Assembly: GCA_020200095.1 (NCBI GenBank)
Contig: JAIVJJ010000248.1
Location: 1-41,818 of the forward strand
Direction: 5' to 3'
Length of the DNA stretch: 41,818 bases
From: Acidobacteriota bacterium
GTDB lineage: Bacteria > Acidobacteriota > Blastocatellia > Pyrinomonadales > Pyrinomonadaceae
This document shows positions 1 through 7,543 of the stretch, piece after piece (the first letter of the stretch is position 1; the number at the start of each line of letters is the position of its first letter). The position numbers and the translations under genes were made by a program. Below the pieces are notes generated by a model. The model made no database searches. It was not told the DNA's origin and saw only the letters and a program-made list of their open reading frames with translations.

Positions 1-108
1 AAACAGACTTTCTATCTGCACCTAAAAGAATGCGAGTGGCGTTTTAATAATCGTTCAAAGAACTCGTATCTTGAACTCTTGAAGTTATTGAGAGAAAATC
101 CTCTCTAA
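1..108 (+). mobile_element. IS1595-type (ISXO2-like) transposase, C-terminal end, cut by window edge
   Basis: The first 35 codons read in frame 1 to a TAA at 106-108. The peptide contains FYLHLKECEWRFNNR followed by LELLKLLRENPL, which matches the C-terminal signature of ISXO2-like DDE transposases of the IS1595 family (usual form HLKECEFRFNHR, then a short helix and a terminal PL). The catalytic part lies outside the window, so I cannot say whether the element is intact. Just after the stop, cttccctagaccc at 110-122 could be the inner part of a terminal inverted repeat, but the left end is not visible, so this stays a guess. The element marks the left boundary of the accessory-looking stretch that follows. 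Confidence 0.7.
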
Positions 109-177
109 ACTTCCCTAGACCCATAATTTATTAAATTTGATGTTTGAAGATTATTTGCTAAAGAGTATTGAGTAAAT

Positions 178-600
178 ATGATTTCGGTTCGCCCAGCCAT
201 TGAAAATGACATTGAAGTTCTTTGCTCGTTTGACCTAATCGCACAATGTGAAAATGAGCGTCGAGAGTTCATTAGGCGTGAGGTAACTTCCGGTAATTGC
301 TTTGTCGCTGTCGCAGACAAAAAAGTTATTGGTTATGGCGTTTTGAATTACACTTTTTATTATGTCGGCTGTATTGATATGCTTTATATATATTCTGACT
401 ACCGGCGAAGCGGTGCGGGCGCGGCGTTGTTACATCATATGGAGTCGCTTTGCCAAACTCCAAAATTGTTTACTTCGACAAACCTTTCTAATTTGCCGAT
501 GCAATCACTGCTTGCTAAGCTGGACTACGTTTTAAGCGGAGTAATTCATAATCTTGATGAAGATGACCCGGAGATTGTGTATTTCAAGCGGCTTCGGTGA
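178..600 (+). CDS. GNAT-family N-acetyltransferase
   Basis: This 140-residue protein is the usual length of a single-domain GNAT enzyme, which transfers an acyl group from acyl-CoA to an amine. The acetyl-CoA pyrophosphate loop is visible as RRSGAGAALL at about residues 76-85, after the beta-4 strand IDMLYIYSDY, and the N-terminal ISVRPAIENDIEVL is the common opening strand and helix. The C-terminal half (LFTSTNLSNLPMQSLLAKLDY) fits the motif B region in which a second strand and helix pack against CoA. The substrate cannot be told. It stands alone between the transposase tail and the lpxC remnant, with only a weak ribosome site in front of the ATG. It could be cargo that came in next to the insertion sequence. 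Confidence 0.85.
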   Translation: MISVRPAIENDIEVLCSFDLIAQCENERREFIRREVTSGNCFVAVADKKVIGYGVLNYTFYYVGCIDMLYIYSDYRRSGAGAALLHHMESLCQTPKLFTSTNLSNLPMQSLLAKLDYVLSGVIHNLDEDDPEIVYFKRLR

Positions 601-652
601 AAATAACGGGCGGGCTAACAATTCATTGAACACGAGGTGGAAACAGCGACTT

Positions 653-1269
653 TCATTCAAAGTTAGATAAGTGAGTTTTCGATGCTTCCGTAATTTCCCA
701 AGCCGATTCGGTTTTTAACAATTTACTCATCAAAGAAGCGTGAATCGAATGCCCACTTTTCTCGGCTTTTATTTTTCCTAAAATCGGCATTCCCAAAAGC
801 GCAAAATCGCCGACAATATCGAGAATTTTATGGCGCACGAATTCGTCTTGGAAACGAAGCGGATTTGCATTGAGCATTCCTTCCGGCGTTAAGACAATCG
901 CGTTTTCGAGCGAGCCGCCTTGAGCAAGATTTGCTTTTCTTAACATTTCAATTTCAGCCGTAAAACCGAATGTTCGCGCCGAAGCGATTTCTCTTCCAAA
1001 AGAACCGTTTTCTAAAACGAAATGATATTTTTGCTGATTGATAAAAGGATGTGGAAAATCAATCGAGCAATCAATTTCAAATTTAGCGGAAGGCTCGACC
1101 GACATTTTCCGGTCGCCTTGTTCAAATTCGACCTTTTTTTTAATTTTCAAAAATCGGCGCGGCGCGTCCTGTTTTTTTATTCCTGCCTTTTCGATAAATT
1201 CGATAAAAATTTCGGATGAACGATTCCGCCGATTTCGATTGTTTTGGATATTGTTTTTTGATTGTTCAT
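653..1269 (-). pseudogene. lpxC: UDP-3-O-acyl-GlcNAc deacetylase (LpxC) with the N-terminal domain deleted
   Basis: LpxC is the zinc deacetylase that commits lipid A synthesis. The C-terminal domain is well kept: SFGREIASARTFGF, GGSLENAIVL, DEFVRHKILDIVGD (the zinc-binding His and Asp) and AEKSGHSIHASLMSK (the catalytic-site His). Reading from an ATG at 1269, the first 18 codons give MNNQKTISKTIEIGGIVH, which resembles the normal LpxC start (QRTL, then GVGLH). At about 1217 the frame changes and the other frame continues SSEIFIEFIEKAGIKKQDAP, which in intact LpxC follows the DGS motif near residue 107. About 85-90 codons are therefore missing, including the TVEH segment with the catalytic Glu and first zinc His, and the reading frame is broken. 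The longer open frame up to 1345 is an accident of the alternative frame. The remnant is almost certainly inactive. Confidence 0.8.
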
Positions 1270-1532
1270 TATTTTTTCTGTCCGAAGAAAATTTTTCATT
1301 TACAAAAGACGTGCCAGCTATGCGGAGAAATGCAATTTGTCGCAAATCAAAGCATTTTAATTTTTATACTTATCTTTGTACTCGATTAATGTTGCAGTTT
1401 GTCCACAAACTCGGTTGTAAAAATGCAACTTCAATCTCTTCCTTGACTGGAAAGGCGCGTCTAACCTAGCATTTATCAAATAATACAAATCGAATTTAGC
1501 GGTAAATTTTAGAAAGTTTTATAATTGGAGCA

Positions 1533-2123
1533 ATGGTAATAAAAACAGCAGGTTTAAAAAGCGCAAAATCTTCGGAAATAAAAATTGAAAATCAATCGAG
1601 CATTGATTTACCGAAAGATACGTTGGTAAACATTCAAAAAATCTTTTCATTTCTGTCGATTGAACATCTTCGCGGCTTGGAAAGAGTGCGGCTCGTGGAT
1701 TTTATTAACGACCCGCGATTGAAAAACGCAAACGTTCCGATGAAAGGCGATTTGCCCGGTTTATATCATCCGCGAGTGCAGGGAAAATCAGCGTGGTTGG
1801 AAATATCAATCGGCGCACTTCTACAACCGACTGAAACTTTTGCCAAGCGCTGGATGGCGAAAACTTCATTCAAAAGCAATCTGGCAGGTTTGATTTTTTC
1901 GCTTGTCGGGCAGCACTATTATTTGACTTTGCGACATTCGGTCAAGAAACAAAATCTAGAACCGCAAATTCGACAGTACGCTGAAAAAAATTTGCGGGTA
2001 TGGAGCGAAAAAAATGCGGAAAACAGCCGCCGAGCAAAATTGTTCAAACCCTTGCGACCGTATATGGAGCGCTGGGCAAAGTGGCTGAATAAAAAAGCCT
2101 CAAATGCACAGAAAAAATCTTAA
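1533..2123 (+). CDS. Conserved protein of unknown function, peptidase-like helix without metal motif
   Basis: I do not recognise a named family. The 196-residue protein has no signal peptide or membrane segment and is strongly basic at its C-terminus. A central block LPGLYHPRVQGKSAWLEISI is followed by a long helix containing GLIFSLVGQHYYLTLRHS and then an EPQIRQYAEKNL helix. The order (strand, helix with H-x2-H, acidic helix) recalls small predicted metallopeptidases, in which this helix would carry HEhGHH; here the first His-Glu pair is Ser-Leu, so a zinc site is not apparent. That comparison is my inference. The start is supported by GGAG five bases before the ATG. It is transcribed away from the lpxC remnant, with the shared upstream region at about 1270-1530. 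Confidence 0.7.
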   Translation: MVIKTAGLKSAKSSEIKIENQSSIDLPKDTLVNIQKIFSFLSIEHLRGLERVRLVDFINDPRLKNANVPMKGDLPGLYHPRVQGKSAWLEISIGALLQPTETFAKRWMAKTSFKSNLAGLIFSLVGQHYYLTLRHSVKKQNLEPQIRQYAEKNLRVWSEKNAENSRRAKLFKPLRPYMERWAKWLNKKASNAQKKS

Positions 2124-2274
2124 AAAATATTTAACTTGTAAGTAAAAATTTTATTTTCATCACACCCGAAAACAAATGAATAATAAAACGTAGGCACGAC
2201 CGGGTTGACTTCACACGTCTTATCGTTGGATGAAGTGCAATATCTCCGCATCTGTTAAATAACTAAAATAAAAT

Positions 2275-3501
2275 ATGTTAAAGCACGCAGTAAATTACTA
2301 TAACCAACTTTTAGAAGATTCTGATTTAGCCGAATCGTCGCGCCAAGCGTTAGACGAAGGATTAGAAGAGGCAAAATTGATATTCGGCGGGAGAAGAGTT
2401 TCGCCGTATTTGCGCCCGCATTTTGTTGCCGAAACGGATTGGCTGCGCGTAACGCAAATTTGTGAAACCGTCTGGAACGCTTTGCAGAAAGTAAAAGATG
2501 CGGCGGTTGAAAATGAGGAAATTTTAGAAGAACTCGGAATAACGGAAATCGAGCGCGAACTTATCGCTATTGACCCAAAATATCGGCTGGTTTCGCCAAC
2601 GGCGCGGCTCGATTCCTTTTTGACCGAAGACTCTTATTCGTATGTGGAGCTAAACGGCGAAAGTCCGGCGGGAATCGCTTATGCTGATTCGGCAACGGAA
2701 ATTTTTCAAAATCTTCCGGTAATGAAACGATTTGCCGAGCGTTTCGATGTGCGCGGTTTTTCAGGACGACCGAAAATGTTAGGTGTGTTGCTTGACGCTT
2801 ATACCGAATTTCTCGGACGAAAGCCGGAAAAAAATCCTGTAATTGCAATTGTTGATTTGAAAGATTTGCCAACTCAGCAAGAATTTGAGCTTTTCAAAGA
2901 TTATTTTGAATCGCAAGGTTATACCTCCTTAATTTGCTCACCCGAAGAATTGGAATTTGACGGAAAAAATCTCGTTTTTAAAGGCGTAGCAATTGATATA
3001 GTTTATAAGCGTCTTTTGGTTAATGAATATCTGCCGATTATGGACGCCTCGCCCGCGCTGCTTGATGCTTACCGAGCAGGCGTGATTTGTATGGTCAACA
3101 GTTTTCGTTCAAAATTAGTTCACAAAAAGGCGATTTTCGCCGTTTTGACAAATGAAAAATACGCGCATCTTTTTAACGAAAATGAATTAAGCGCAATCAA
3201 AGCGCACATTCCCTGGACGCGCAAATTCCGCGAAGAAAAAACTTTTTATCAGGAGCAAGAGATTGATTTGGTCGAATGGACGCGGGCGAATTCAAGTAAA
3301 TTAGTCCTCAAACCAAATGATGATTACGGCGGACACGGCATTTACATCGGCATTGAACAACTCGTTGATTTAGATCCGCTTCTTTTTAACGGCAAAGTCG
3401 GCTCGGCGTTTACACGGCTTTCTTCTTCGGAACTGGCGAATGTTTCTTCGGGCGGCGGAATGGTGCCGACATTTGTTATTCGTGAAAAACAAAATGGCTG
3501 A
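2275..3501 (+). CDS. Circularly permuted ATP-grasp protein (type 2) with apparent internal deletion
   Basis: The 408-residue protein belongs to the circularly permuted ATP-grasp / glutathionylspermidine-synthase-like group. Landmarks are YVELNGESPAG (about 123-133), DIVYKRLLVNEY, VCMVNSF-like IC(M)VNSFRSKLVHKK, the ATP lysine segment SKLVLKPNDDYGGHGI and the C-terminal TRLSSSELANVSSGGGMVP. In relatives the GGxG loop is followed by about 45-50 residues with a VVQE-type strand and an FP-containing turn before the LVDLDPLLF block. Here GIYIGIEQ runs straight into LVDLDPLLF with no frame change, so the adenine-side hinge of the ATP site seems to be missing. Function is probably lost or altered; the substrate is unknown. 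Its end overlaps the next gene by eight bases, which suggests co-translation. Confidence 0.8.
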   Translation: MLKHAVNYYNQLLEDSDLAESSRQALDEGLEEAKLIFGGRRVSPYLRPHFVAETDWLRVTQICETVWNALQKVKDAAVENEEILEELGITEIERELIAIDPKYRLVSPTARLDSFLTEDSYSYVELNGESPAGIAYADSATEIFQNLPVMKRFAERFDVRGFSGRPKMLGVLLDAYTEFLGRKPEKNPVIAIVDLKDLPTQQEFELFKDYFESQGYTSLICSPEELEFDGKNLVFKGVAIDIVYKRLLVNEYLPIMDASPALLDAYRAGVICMVNSFRSKLVHKKAIFAVLTNEKYAHLFNENELSAIKAHIPWTRKFREEKTFYQEQEIDLVEWTRANSSKLVLKPNDDYGGHGIYIGIEQLVDLDPLLFNGKVGSAFTRLSSSELANVSSGGGMVPTFVIREKQNG

Positions 3502-3961
3502 TATTTTCGACGAATTTCAAAACTTGATAAAGAAACTCAATCATGAACAAATTGATTACGCCGTTTGCGGCGGTTGGGCGGTGGCAATACACGGCGCACC
3601 GCGCGCAACGGTTGATATTGATTTGCTTGTACTGTCTGAGAATCTTTTGAAGGCTTGGAAAATTGCCGGAGATTTAGGTTATGAAGTTGAAGGTTTACCG
3701 CTTTCTTTTAATCAAGGAATTATAGAAATTCGCCGAATTTCCAAAATTGATGAAGAATCAAAAACGCTTTTTACCATAGATTTTCTACTCGTTACCGAAG
3801 GATTAAAACGAGTTTGGGAAACGCGCGAAAGCATTGATTTTGAAGACGACAAAGTGTGGGTAGTTTCTCGTAAAGGCTTAATTTTTATGAAAAACCTCAG
3901 CGGGCGCCCGCGAGACCTCGGCGACATCGAAAGTTTAATGGAGGCTGAAGATGAAAGTTGA
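3494..3961 (+). CDS. Nucleotidyltransferase-fold protein (MNT/AbiEii-like)
   Basis: This 155-residue protein starts at the ATG inside the last codons of the ATP-grasp gene (AAAATGGCTGA), not at the in-frame codon further upstream at 3440. The signature CGGWAVAIHGAPRATVDIDL at about residues 23-42 is the glycine-rich turn, then Arg, Thr and the DxD metal pair (DID) of the polymerase-beta-like nucleotidyltransferase fold. The later FTIDFLL strand would supply the third acidic residue. Proteins of this kind include antitoxin-like MNT proteins and AbiEii toxins. Its stop overlaps the ATG of a 56-residue basic partner, so the two are probably made together. Whether this is a toxin-antitoxin pair cannot be decided from the sequence; the partner is too small for a HEPN domain. 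Confidence 0.75.
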   Translation: MADIFDEFQNLIKKLNHEQIDYAVCGGWAVAIHGAPRATVDIDLLVLSENLLKAWKIAGDLGYEVEGLPLSFNQGIIEIRRISKIDEESKTLFTIDFLLVTEGLKRVWETRESIDFEDDKVWVVSRKGLIFMKNLSGRPRDLGDIESLMEAEDES

Positions 3962-4121
3962 TATGGCACCGAAAGCGGTTAAGGGAAGGCTTAAATTAGT
4001 TTCGCAACTTTGGCGGCTAAGTATTTCTTTGCAAAAAGCTAAAAAGGAAACTGACGCTCGGCGAAAAGGTAAAGTTATTTCCCAAAAAAACGATAATGAA
4101 ACTTTCACCTCCTTAAACTAA
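3951..4121 (+). CDS. Small basic protein coupled to the nucleotidyltransferase
   Basis: A 56-codon reading frame begins with ATG at 3951, eleven bases inside the end of the nucleotidyltransferase gene. It reads MKVDMAPKAVKGRLKLVS, then QLWRLSISLQKAKKETDAR and a polar tail ending TFTSLN. It is rich in Lys and Arg and predicted to be mostly helical. The pattern of a Pro-containing start and an RLK-SQLWRL helix looks conserved rather than random. GGAGG at 3940-3944 lies six bases before the ATG. I know no function for it; physical coupling to the nucleotidyltransferase suggests a regulator, antitoxin-like partner or substrate. Confidence 0.55.
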   Translation: MKVDMAPKAVKGRLKLVSQLWRLSISLQKAKKETDARRKGKVISQKNDNETFTSLN

Positions 4122-4126
4122 CCAGA

Positions 4127-5746
4127 ATGAAAACATTAGAAAAAAAATTACGCCTGCGCGAACTCTCTGAAGAGTTTGAACGATTAGAACGCAAGTTAAA
4201 ACTTGGCGGCGGCGCGGAAAAAATCGAGAAAATTCACAATCAGGGAAAACTGACGGCGCGGGAAAGAATTGATTTACTGTTTGATAGAGACGCTTATCAA
4301 CAGGAAATCGGTCTTCTGGTTGCTTACGACGAATACAAAGGTCAAGCGCCTGCCGCCGCCGTTGTTACGTCAATCGGGAAAATTCACAGGCGTGAATGTG
4401 TTGTTGTAGCTAACGATGCAACTATAAAAGCGGGCGCTTGGTATCCCGAAACTATTAAAAAGATTTTGCGAGCGCAGGAAATTGCGATGCGCTGCCGCGT
4501 TCCGATTATTTATCTGGTTGATTCGGCAGGCGTGAATTTGCCGTATCAAGGCGGTGTGTTTCCGGGTCAATACGGCGCGGCGCGAATTTTTTATTACAAC
4601 TCAATAATGCGCCGTTATTTAAGAGTTCCCCAGATTGCGGCGGTTATGGGAATGTGCGTTGCGGGCGGCGCTTACTTACCCGCACTTTCCGATTCGATTT
4701 TAATGGTTGAAGGAACTTCCTTTATGGGTTTGGGCGGCGCAAATCTCGTGAAAGGCGCGACCGGACAAACGATTGACAACGAAACTTTGGGCGGCGCGAT
4801 GACGCACAATTCGATTTCTGGCGTCGCCCATTACCGCACTGCAACCGAGCAGGAGTGTTTGGAAAAAATTCGAGAATTGGTTTCCGAACTGCCGAAAAAA
4901 GAAGAGACGCGCGTTTCCATAACTGAAGCAAAACCTCCTAAAACCGAGCCGGAAAAACTCTACGAAATTCTGCCCGACGACCATCGCGCTCCATATAATA
5001 TGCGCGAAGTTTTGAATTGCATTTTAGATCAAGGGAAGTTAGACGAATTTCAAGCCGACTACGCAAAAGAAATGATTTGCGGCACGGCGCGAATTGCCGG
5101 AATTCACGTTGGCATCATCGCTAATCATCGCGGTATGGTTCAGCAAAAAGGCAAACAGCCCAAATTCGGTGGAATTGTTTATACCGAATCGGCAGAAAAG
5201 ACAGCGTATTTTATCGAAAACTGCAACCGTCTGAACACGCCGATTTTATTCGTGCAGGACGTTTCCGGCTTTATGGTCGGTGCGGAAGCCGAGCATTCGG
5301 GTATTATTCGCGCCGGAGCGCATTTTGTCGAAGCGATGGCAACATCAATAGTTCCAAAATTAGTTTTGACAATCAATCACGCTTCCGGCGCGGGCTATTA
5401 CGCGATGGCTGGACAAGGCTTTGACCCGGATTTTATTTTCAGCTTGCCGACGGGCAGAATGGGCGTAATGGAAGGCGATTCGGCAGCGCAGGCGATTTTC
5501 GGAACGCAGCTTGAAAAATTGAAAAAAGAAGGCAAAGAACCTGACGGAGAATTGAAAGACGAAATGGGAAAAGTCCGTCAAACTTATGAGCGCGAACTCG
5601 ACGCGAAATACGCCGCCGCGCGAGGTTTTGTAGATGCCATTGTTACTCCTGAAAACTTACGAAATGCTTTGCAAATTGCTTTGGAAACGACCTTGAACAC
5701 TAATAAACCGCATCTCGGCGCTTTTGTCTTACCGGAAAATATTTAA
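4127..5746 (+). CDS. Acyl-CoA carboxylase beta (carboxyltransferase) subunit, methylcrotonyl-CoA-like
   Basis: This full-length 539-residue subunit transfers CO2 from carboxybiotin to an acyl-CoA. Both crotonase-type halves are present: the N-terminal half has GKLTARERIDLLFD, SAGVNLPYQ, CVAGGAYLPALSD and KGATGQTIDNETLGGA; the C-terminal half has GIIANHRGM, FVQDVSGFMVG, a GAGYYAMAG oxyanion region and MGVMEGDSAAQ. The LPYQ...VFPGQYG and GGAMTHNSISGVAHY patterns are closer to the methylcrotonyl/geranyl-CoA carboxylase branch than to propionyl-CoA carboxylase, but substrate is not settled by sequence alone. The biotin-carrying alpha subunit is not in the window. With the enoyl-CoA hydratases and AtuA pieces it fits leucine or isoprenoid acid breakdown. 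The ribosome site is weak. Confidence 0.9.
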   Translation: MKTLEKKLRLRELSEEFERLERKLKLGGGAEKIEKIHNQGKLTARERIDLLFDRDAYQQEIGLLVAYDEYKGQAPAAAVVTSIGKIHRRECVVVANDATIKAGAWYPETIKKILRAQEIAMRCRVPIIYLVDSAGVNLPYQGGVFPGQYGAARIFYYNSIMRRYLRVPQIAAVMGMCVAGGAYLPALSDSILMVEGTSFMGLGGANLVKGATGQTIDNETLGGAMTHNSISGVAHYRTATEQECLEKIRELVSELPKKEETRVSITEAKPPKTEPEKLYEILPDDHRAPYNMREVLNCILDQGKLDEFQADYAKEMICGTARIAGIHVGIIANHRGMVQQKGKQPKFGGIVYTESAEKTAYFIENCNRLNTPILFVQDVSGFMVGAEAEHSGIIRAGAHFVEAMATSIVPKLVLTINHASGAGYYAMAGQGFDPDFIFSLPTGRMGVMEGDSAAQAIFGTQLEKLKKEGKEPDGELKDEMGKVRQTYERELDAKYAAARGFVDAIVTPENLRNALQIALETTLNTNKPHLGAFVLPENI

Positions 5747-5818
5747 TCCCGGAGAACTTCCGCTCGCAAAACTTCGTTTAAGAATTTGCCCGAAAAATAA
5801 ACTGTGGAGGAATTAGTT

Positions 5819-6355
5819 ATGTTCTGTCCGAAATGCGCTGCGGATATATTATCCGATGAAACGAAGTTTTCTTCAAAATGTGGTTTCATGCTTCAAGGGG
5901 TTAGAAAAGCTCTTGAGAGCAGCGGGAAAAACGAAGACTTTAAAGAGATTTCAAATTTTCAAAAGGGTATCAAGTTCGGCATCAAACTTTTGCTTCTTTC
6001 TTTAATTTTAATTCCGGCATTCCAAATCCTCGGCGGATTTTTCACGCCCGAAGATCGTCTGGTTGAAAGCTCGCCAAGTTCGAGTTGGTTTGATTCACTC
6101 GGAAACGCTATTTTGATTACTTTGTTTTTAGCGGGCGTGGCAAGAATTTTTTACGCCTTTGTTTTTGAAAGTGCTGCAAATAAAACAGACTCAAAATCAA
6201 AACAGAGTAAAGAATTTACCGATAAAGATAAAGAAAAATATGCTTTACCGCCTTCGCAAAGCGTCCCAATTTCGGATTTTGGAAAATGGAAAACAACTGA
6301 CGAATTGTTTGAGCCGATTTTTTCAAAACAAAAAATATCGGGCGAGTTGAAATGA
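5819..6355 (+). CDS. Zinc-ribbon membrane protein with degenerate second knuckle
   Basis: GGAGG at 5806-5810 lies eight bases before the ATG at 5819, which favours this start over the GTG at 5804 that would overlap the ribosome site. The protein has 178 residues. It opens with MFCPKCAADI, the first CxxC of a zinc-ribbon, but the second pair reads FSSKCGF instead of FCSKCGF, so one of four zinc ligands is Ser. Two hydrophobic helices follow at about 58-78 and 100-125, then a polar tail ending in a SQSVPISDFGKWKTTDELFE block. Short proteins with this plan (ribbon, two membrane helices, TT(D/G)EL tail) are common in Acidobacteriota; their role is unknown to me. The stop overlaps the next ATG (ATGA), implying an operon. 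Confidence 0.7.
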   Translation: MFCPKCAADILSDETKFSSKCGFMLQGVRKALESSGKNEDFKEISNFQKGIKFGIKLLLLSLILIPAFQILGGFFTPEDRLVESSPSSSWFDSLGNAILITLFLAGVARIFYAFVFESAANKTDSKSKQSKEFTDKDKEKYALPPSQSVPISDFGKWKTTDELFEPIFSKQKISGELK

Positions 6356-6670
6356 AATTTACCGTCGAAGAATTTTTAGCAAAACTGCCTTTACCTGCGA
6401 ATGAAAAATATGCGGGGCGGTGTGCCTTTCATTGAAGTCTTAAATAAAGGCGAACTAAAAATCAAGCTTTTTGCTCCGCGTGGGCGGGATTTGCAAACGC
6501 CGCACCAGCAAGACGAGATTTATGTAATCGTTCAGGGAACGAGCGAGTTTTTATTCGGCGACAAACGCATAAAGTGCAAATTCGGTGACGTTTTGTTTGT
6601 TCCCGCCAAAACGGAACATCGTTTTGAAAATTTCTCGGAAGATTTTGCGACTTGGGTGTTCTTCGTCTAA
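6352..6670 (+). pseudogene. Small cupin-domain protein, frameshifted by one base in a GGGG run
   Basis: Starting from the ATG that overlaps the previous stop, the frame reads MKFTVEEFLAKLPLPANEKYAG and then hits a stop. The +1 frame continues as GVPFIEVLNKGELKIKLFAP, through TPHQQDEIYVIVQG (the cupin 1 His, second His-site Gln and Glu) and GDVLFVPAKTEHRFENF (cupin 2). Removing one G from gggg at 6414-6417 joins the two into a continuous protein of about 105 residues, the normal length for this small cupin group. The break may be a true mutation or a homopolymer error. An open frame alone could start at an ATG at 6401, but that would lose the conserved N-terminal helix. A sugar- or metal-binding role is likely but unspecified. 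Confidence 0.75.
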
Positions 6671-6697
6671 AGATTTTACATAAATCCAAACGGTTTG

Positions 6698-7312
6698 TTA
6701 AAGAGTTTTTATTAACTCTTTGTAATCCGTAATTGACGCCTCGATCACTTCGTAACAATCTTCGCGCCCGTAAATGCCGGCAATTTCGCAGCGATTCGGC
6801 TCGCTTGGGAAATTTTTATAAGTTAAAAAATAATGCTGCAGGCGCATTAAGATTGCTTTCGGAAGTTCGGAAATATCCAGATAAGATTCGTAAACTTTAT
6901 CGCCCGCGAGAACGGCAATAATTTTATCGTCTGCTTCGCCGCCGTCTAAAAGACATAGCCCGCCAATCGGCGTAGCTCGCAAAATAATATCGCCACGCGG
7001 AATGTGATGTTCCGAAAGCACCAGAATATCGAGAGGGTCGCCATCGCCCTTTATAACCGTTTTGCTCGATTTTTCCTGTGCTAAACGAGCAATGTTTGCA
7101 CCGCAAAAAGTTTGCGGTACGAAACCATAGTTTGCAGGAACGACGTTTGAATACTGTTGTGGGCGGTCAATTTTTAGGTAGCCCGACTCTTTATCAATTT
7201 CATATTTAACCGTGTCGCGCGGCACAATTTCGATAAAAACCGTAACTTCCTGCGGAGCATTTGTGCCGATTGAAATTCCGTGCCACGGATGCGCTTTGTT
7301 GGTTCTGAACAT
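6698..7312 (-). CDS. ppa: Inorganic pyrophosphatase, family I
   Basis: The 204-residue enzyme hydrolyses pyrophosphate to phosphate in the cytoplasm. Typical family I signatures are visible: a VFIEIVPRDTVKYEIDKESG opening strand pair, YGFVPQTFC, and the KGDGDPLDILVLSE metal site with its three Asp residues. Later the DDKIIAVLAGD segment supplies further metal and phosphate contacts. AAGGAT about four bases upstream of the ATG supports the start. It converges with the cupin gene; only 27 bases separate the two stops. A short hairpin at about 6700-6721 lies in its last codons and may help end transcription. Nothing unusual was noted in the coding sequence. Confidence 0.92.
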   Translation of the reverse strand: MFRTNKAHPWHGISIGTNAPQEVTVFIEIVPRDTVKYEIDKESGYLKIDRPQQYSNVVPANYGFVPQTFCGANIARLAQEKSSKTVIKGDGDPLDILVLSEHHIPRGDIILRATPIGGLCLLDGGEADDKIIAVLAGDKVYESYLDISELPKAILMRLQHYFLTYKNFPSEPNRCEIAGIYGREDCYEVIEASITDYKELIKTL

Positions 7313-7543
7313 TATCCTTTTTCTTTTCCTATTGTAAATTTATCCTCTCTGCTTTTAAGTCATCGGCTTCAATTATTCGCAAAATTTTTTGTCGTGTAAA
7401 AAGCCGTGCGAATCAAAACACGTGGTTTTTACTTTTAAAGTATAGCAAGAAATGTTTCAATGATTATAGTAACTCTAGCGGCAATGAAACATATGTCAAT
7501 AAAGATTTGTGTAATTAACAAGGATAAAATAAAGAAACCTAAG

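Noticed and set aside
1038-1469. Open frame of 143 codons on the + strand
   Set aside because: It lies opposite the lpxC remnant and runs past its start; its residue pattern (Phe/Arg-rich) is that of an antisense shadow.
2124-2274. tRNA-like or regulatory RNA in the spacer with aggcacgaccgggttgac
   Set aside because: It does not fold into a cloverleaf by eye and has no TpsiC arm sequence.
5804-5818. GTG start for the zinc-ribbon protein
   Set aside because: The GTG overlaps the GGAGG that serves the ATG at 5819, and MFCPKC is the usual family start.
6700-6721. Hairpin aaagagtt / aactcttt as terminator between cupin and ppa
   Set aside because: It lies within the last codons of ppa with a short stem of eight pairs; support is too weak for a separate feature.
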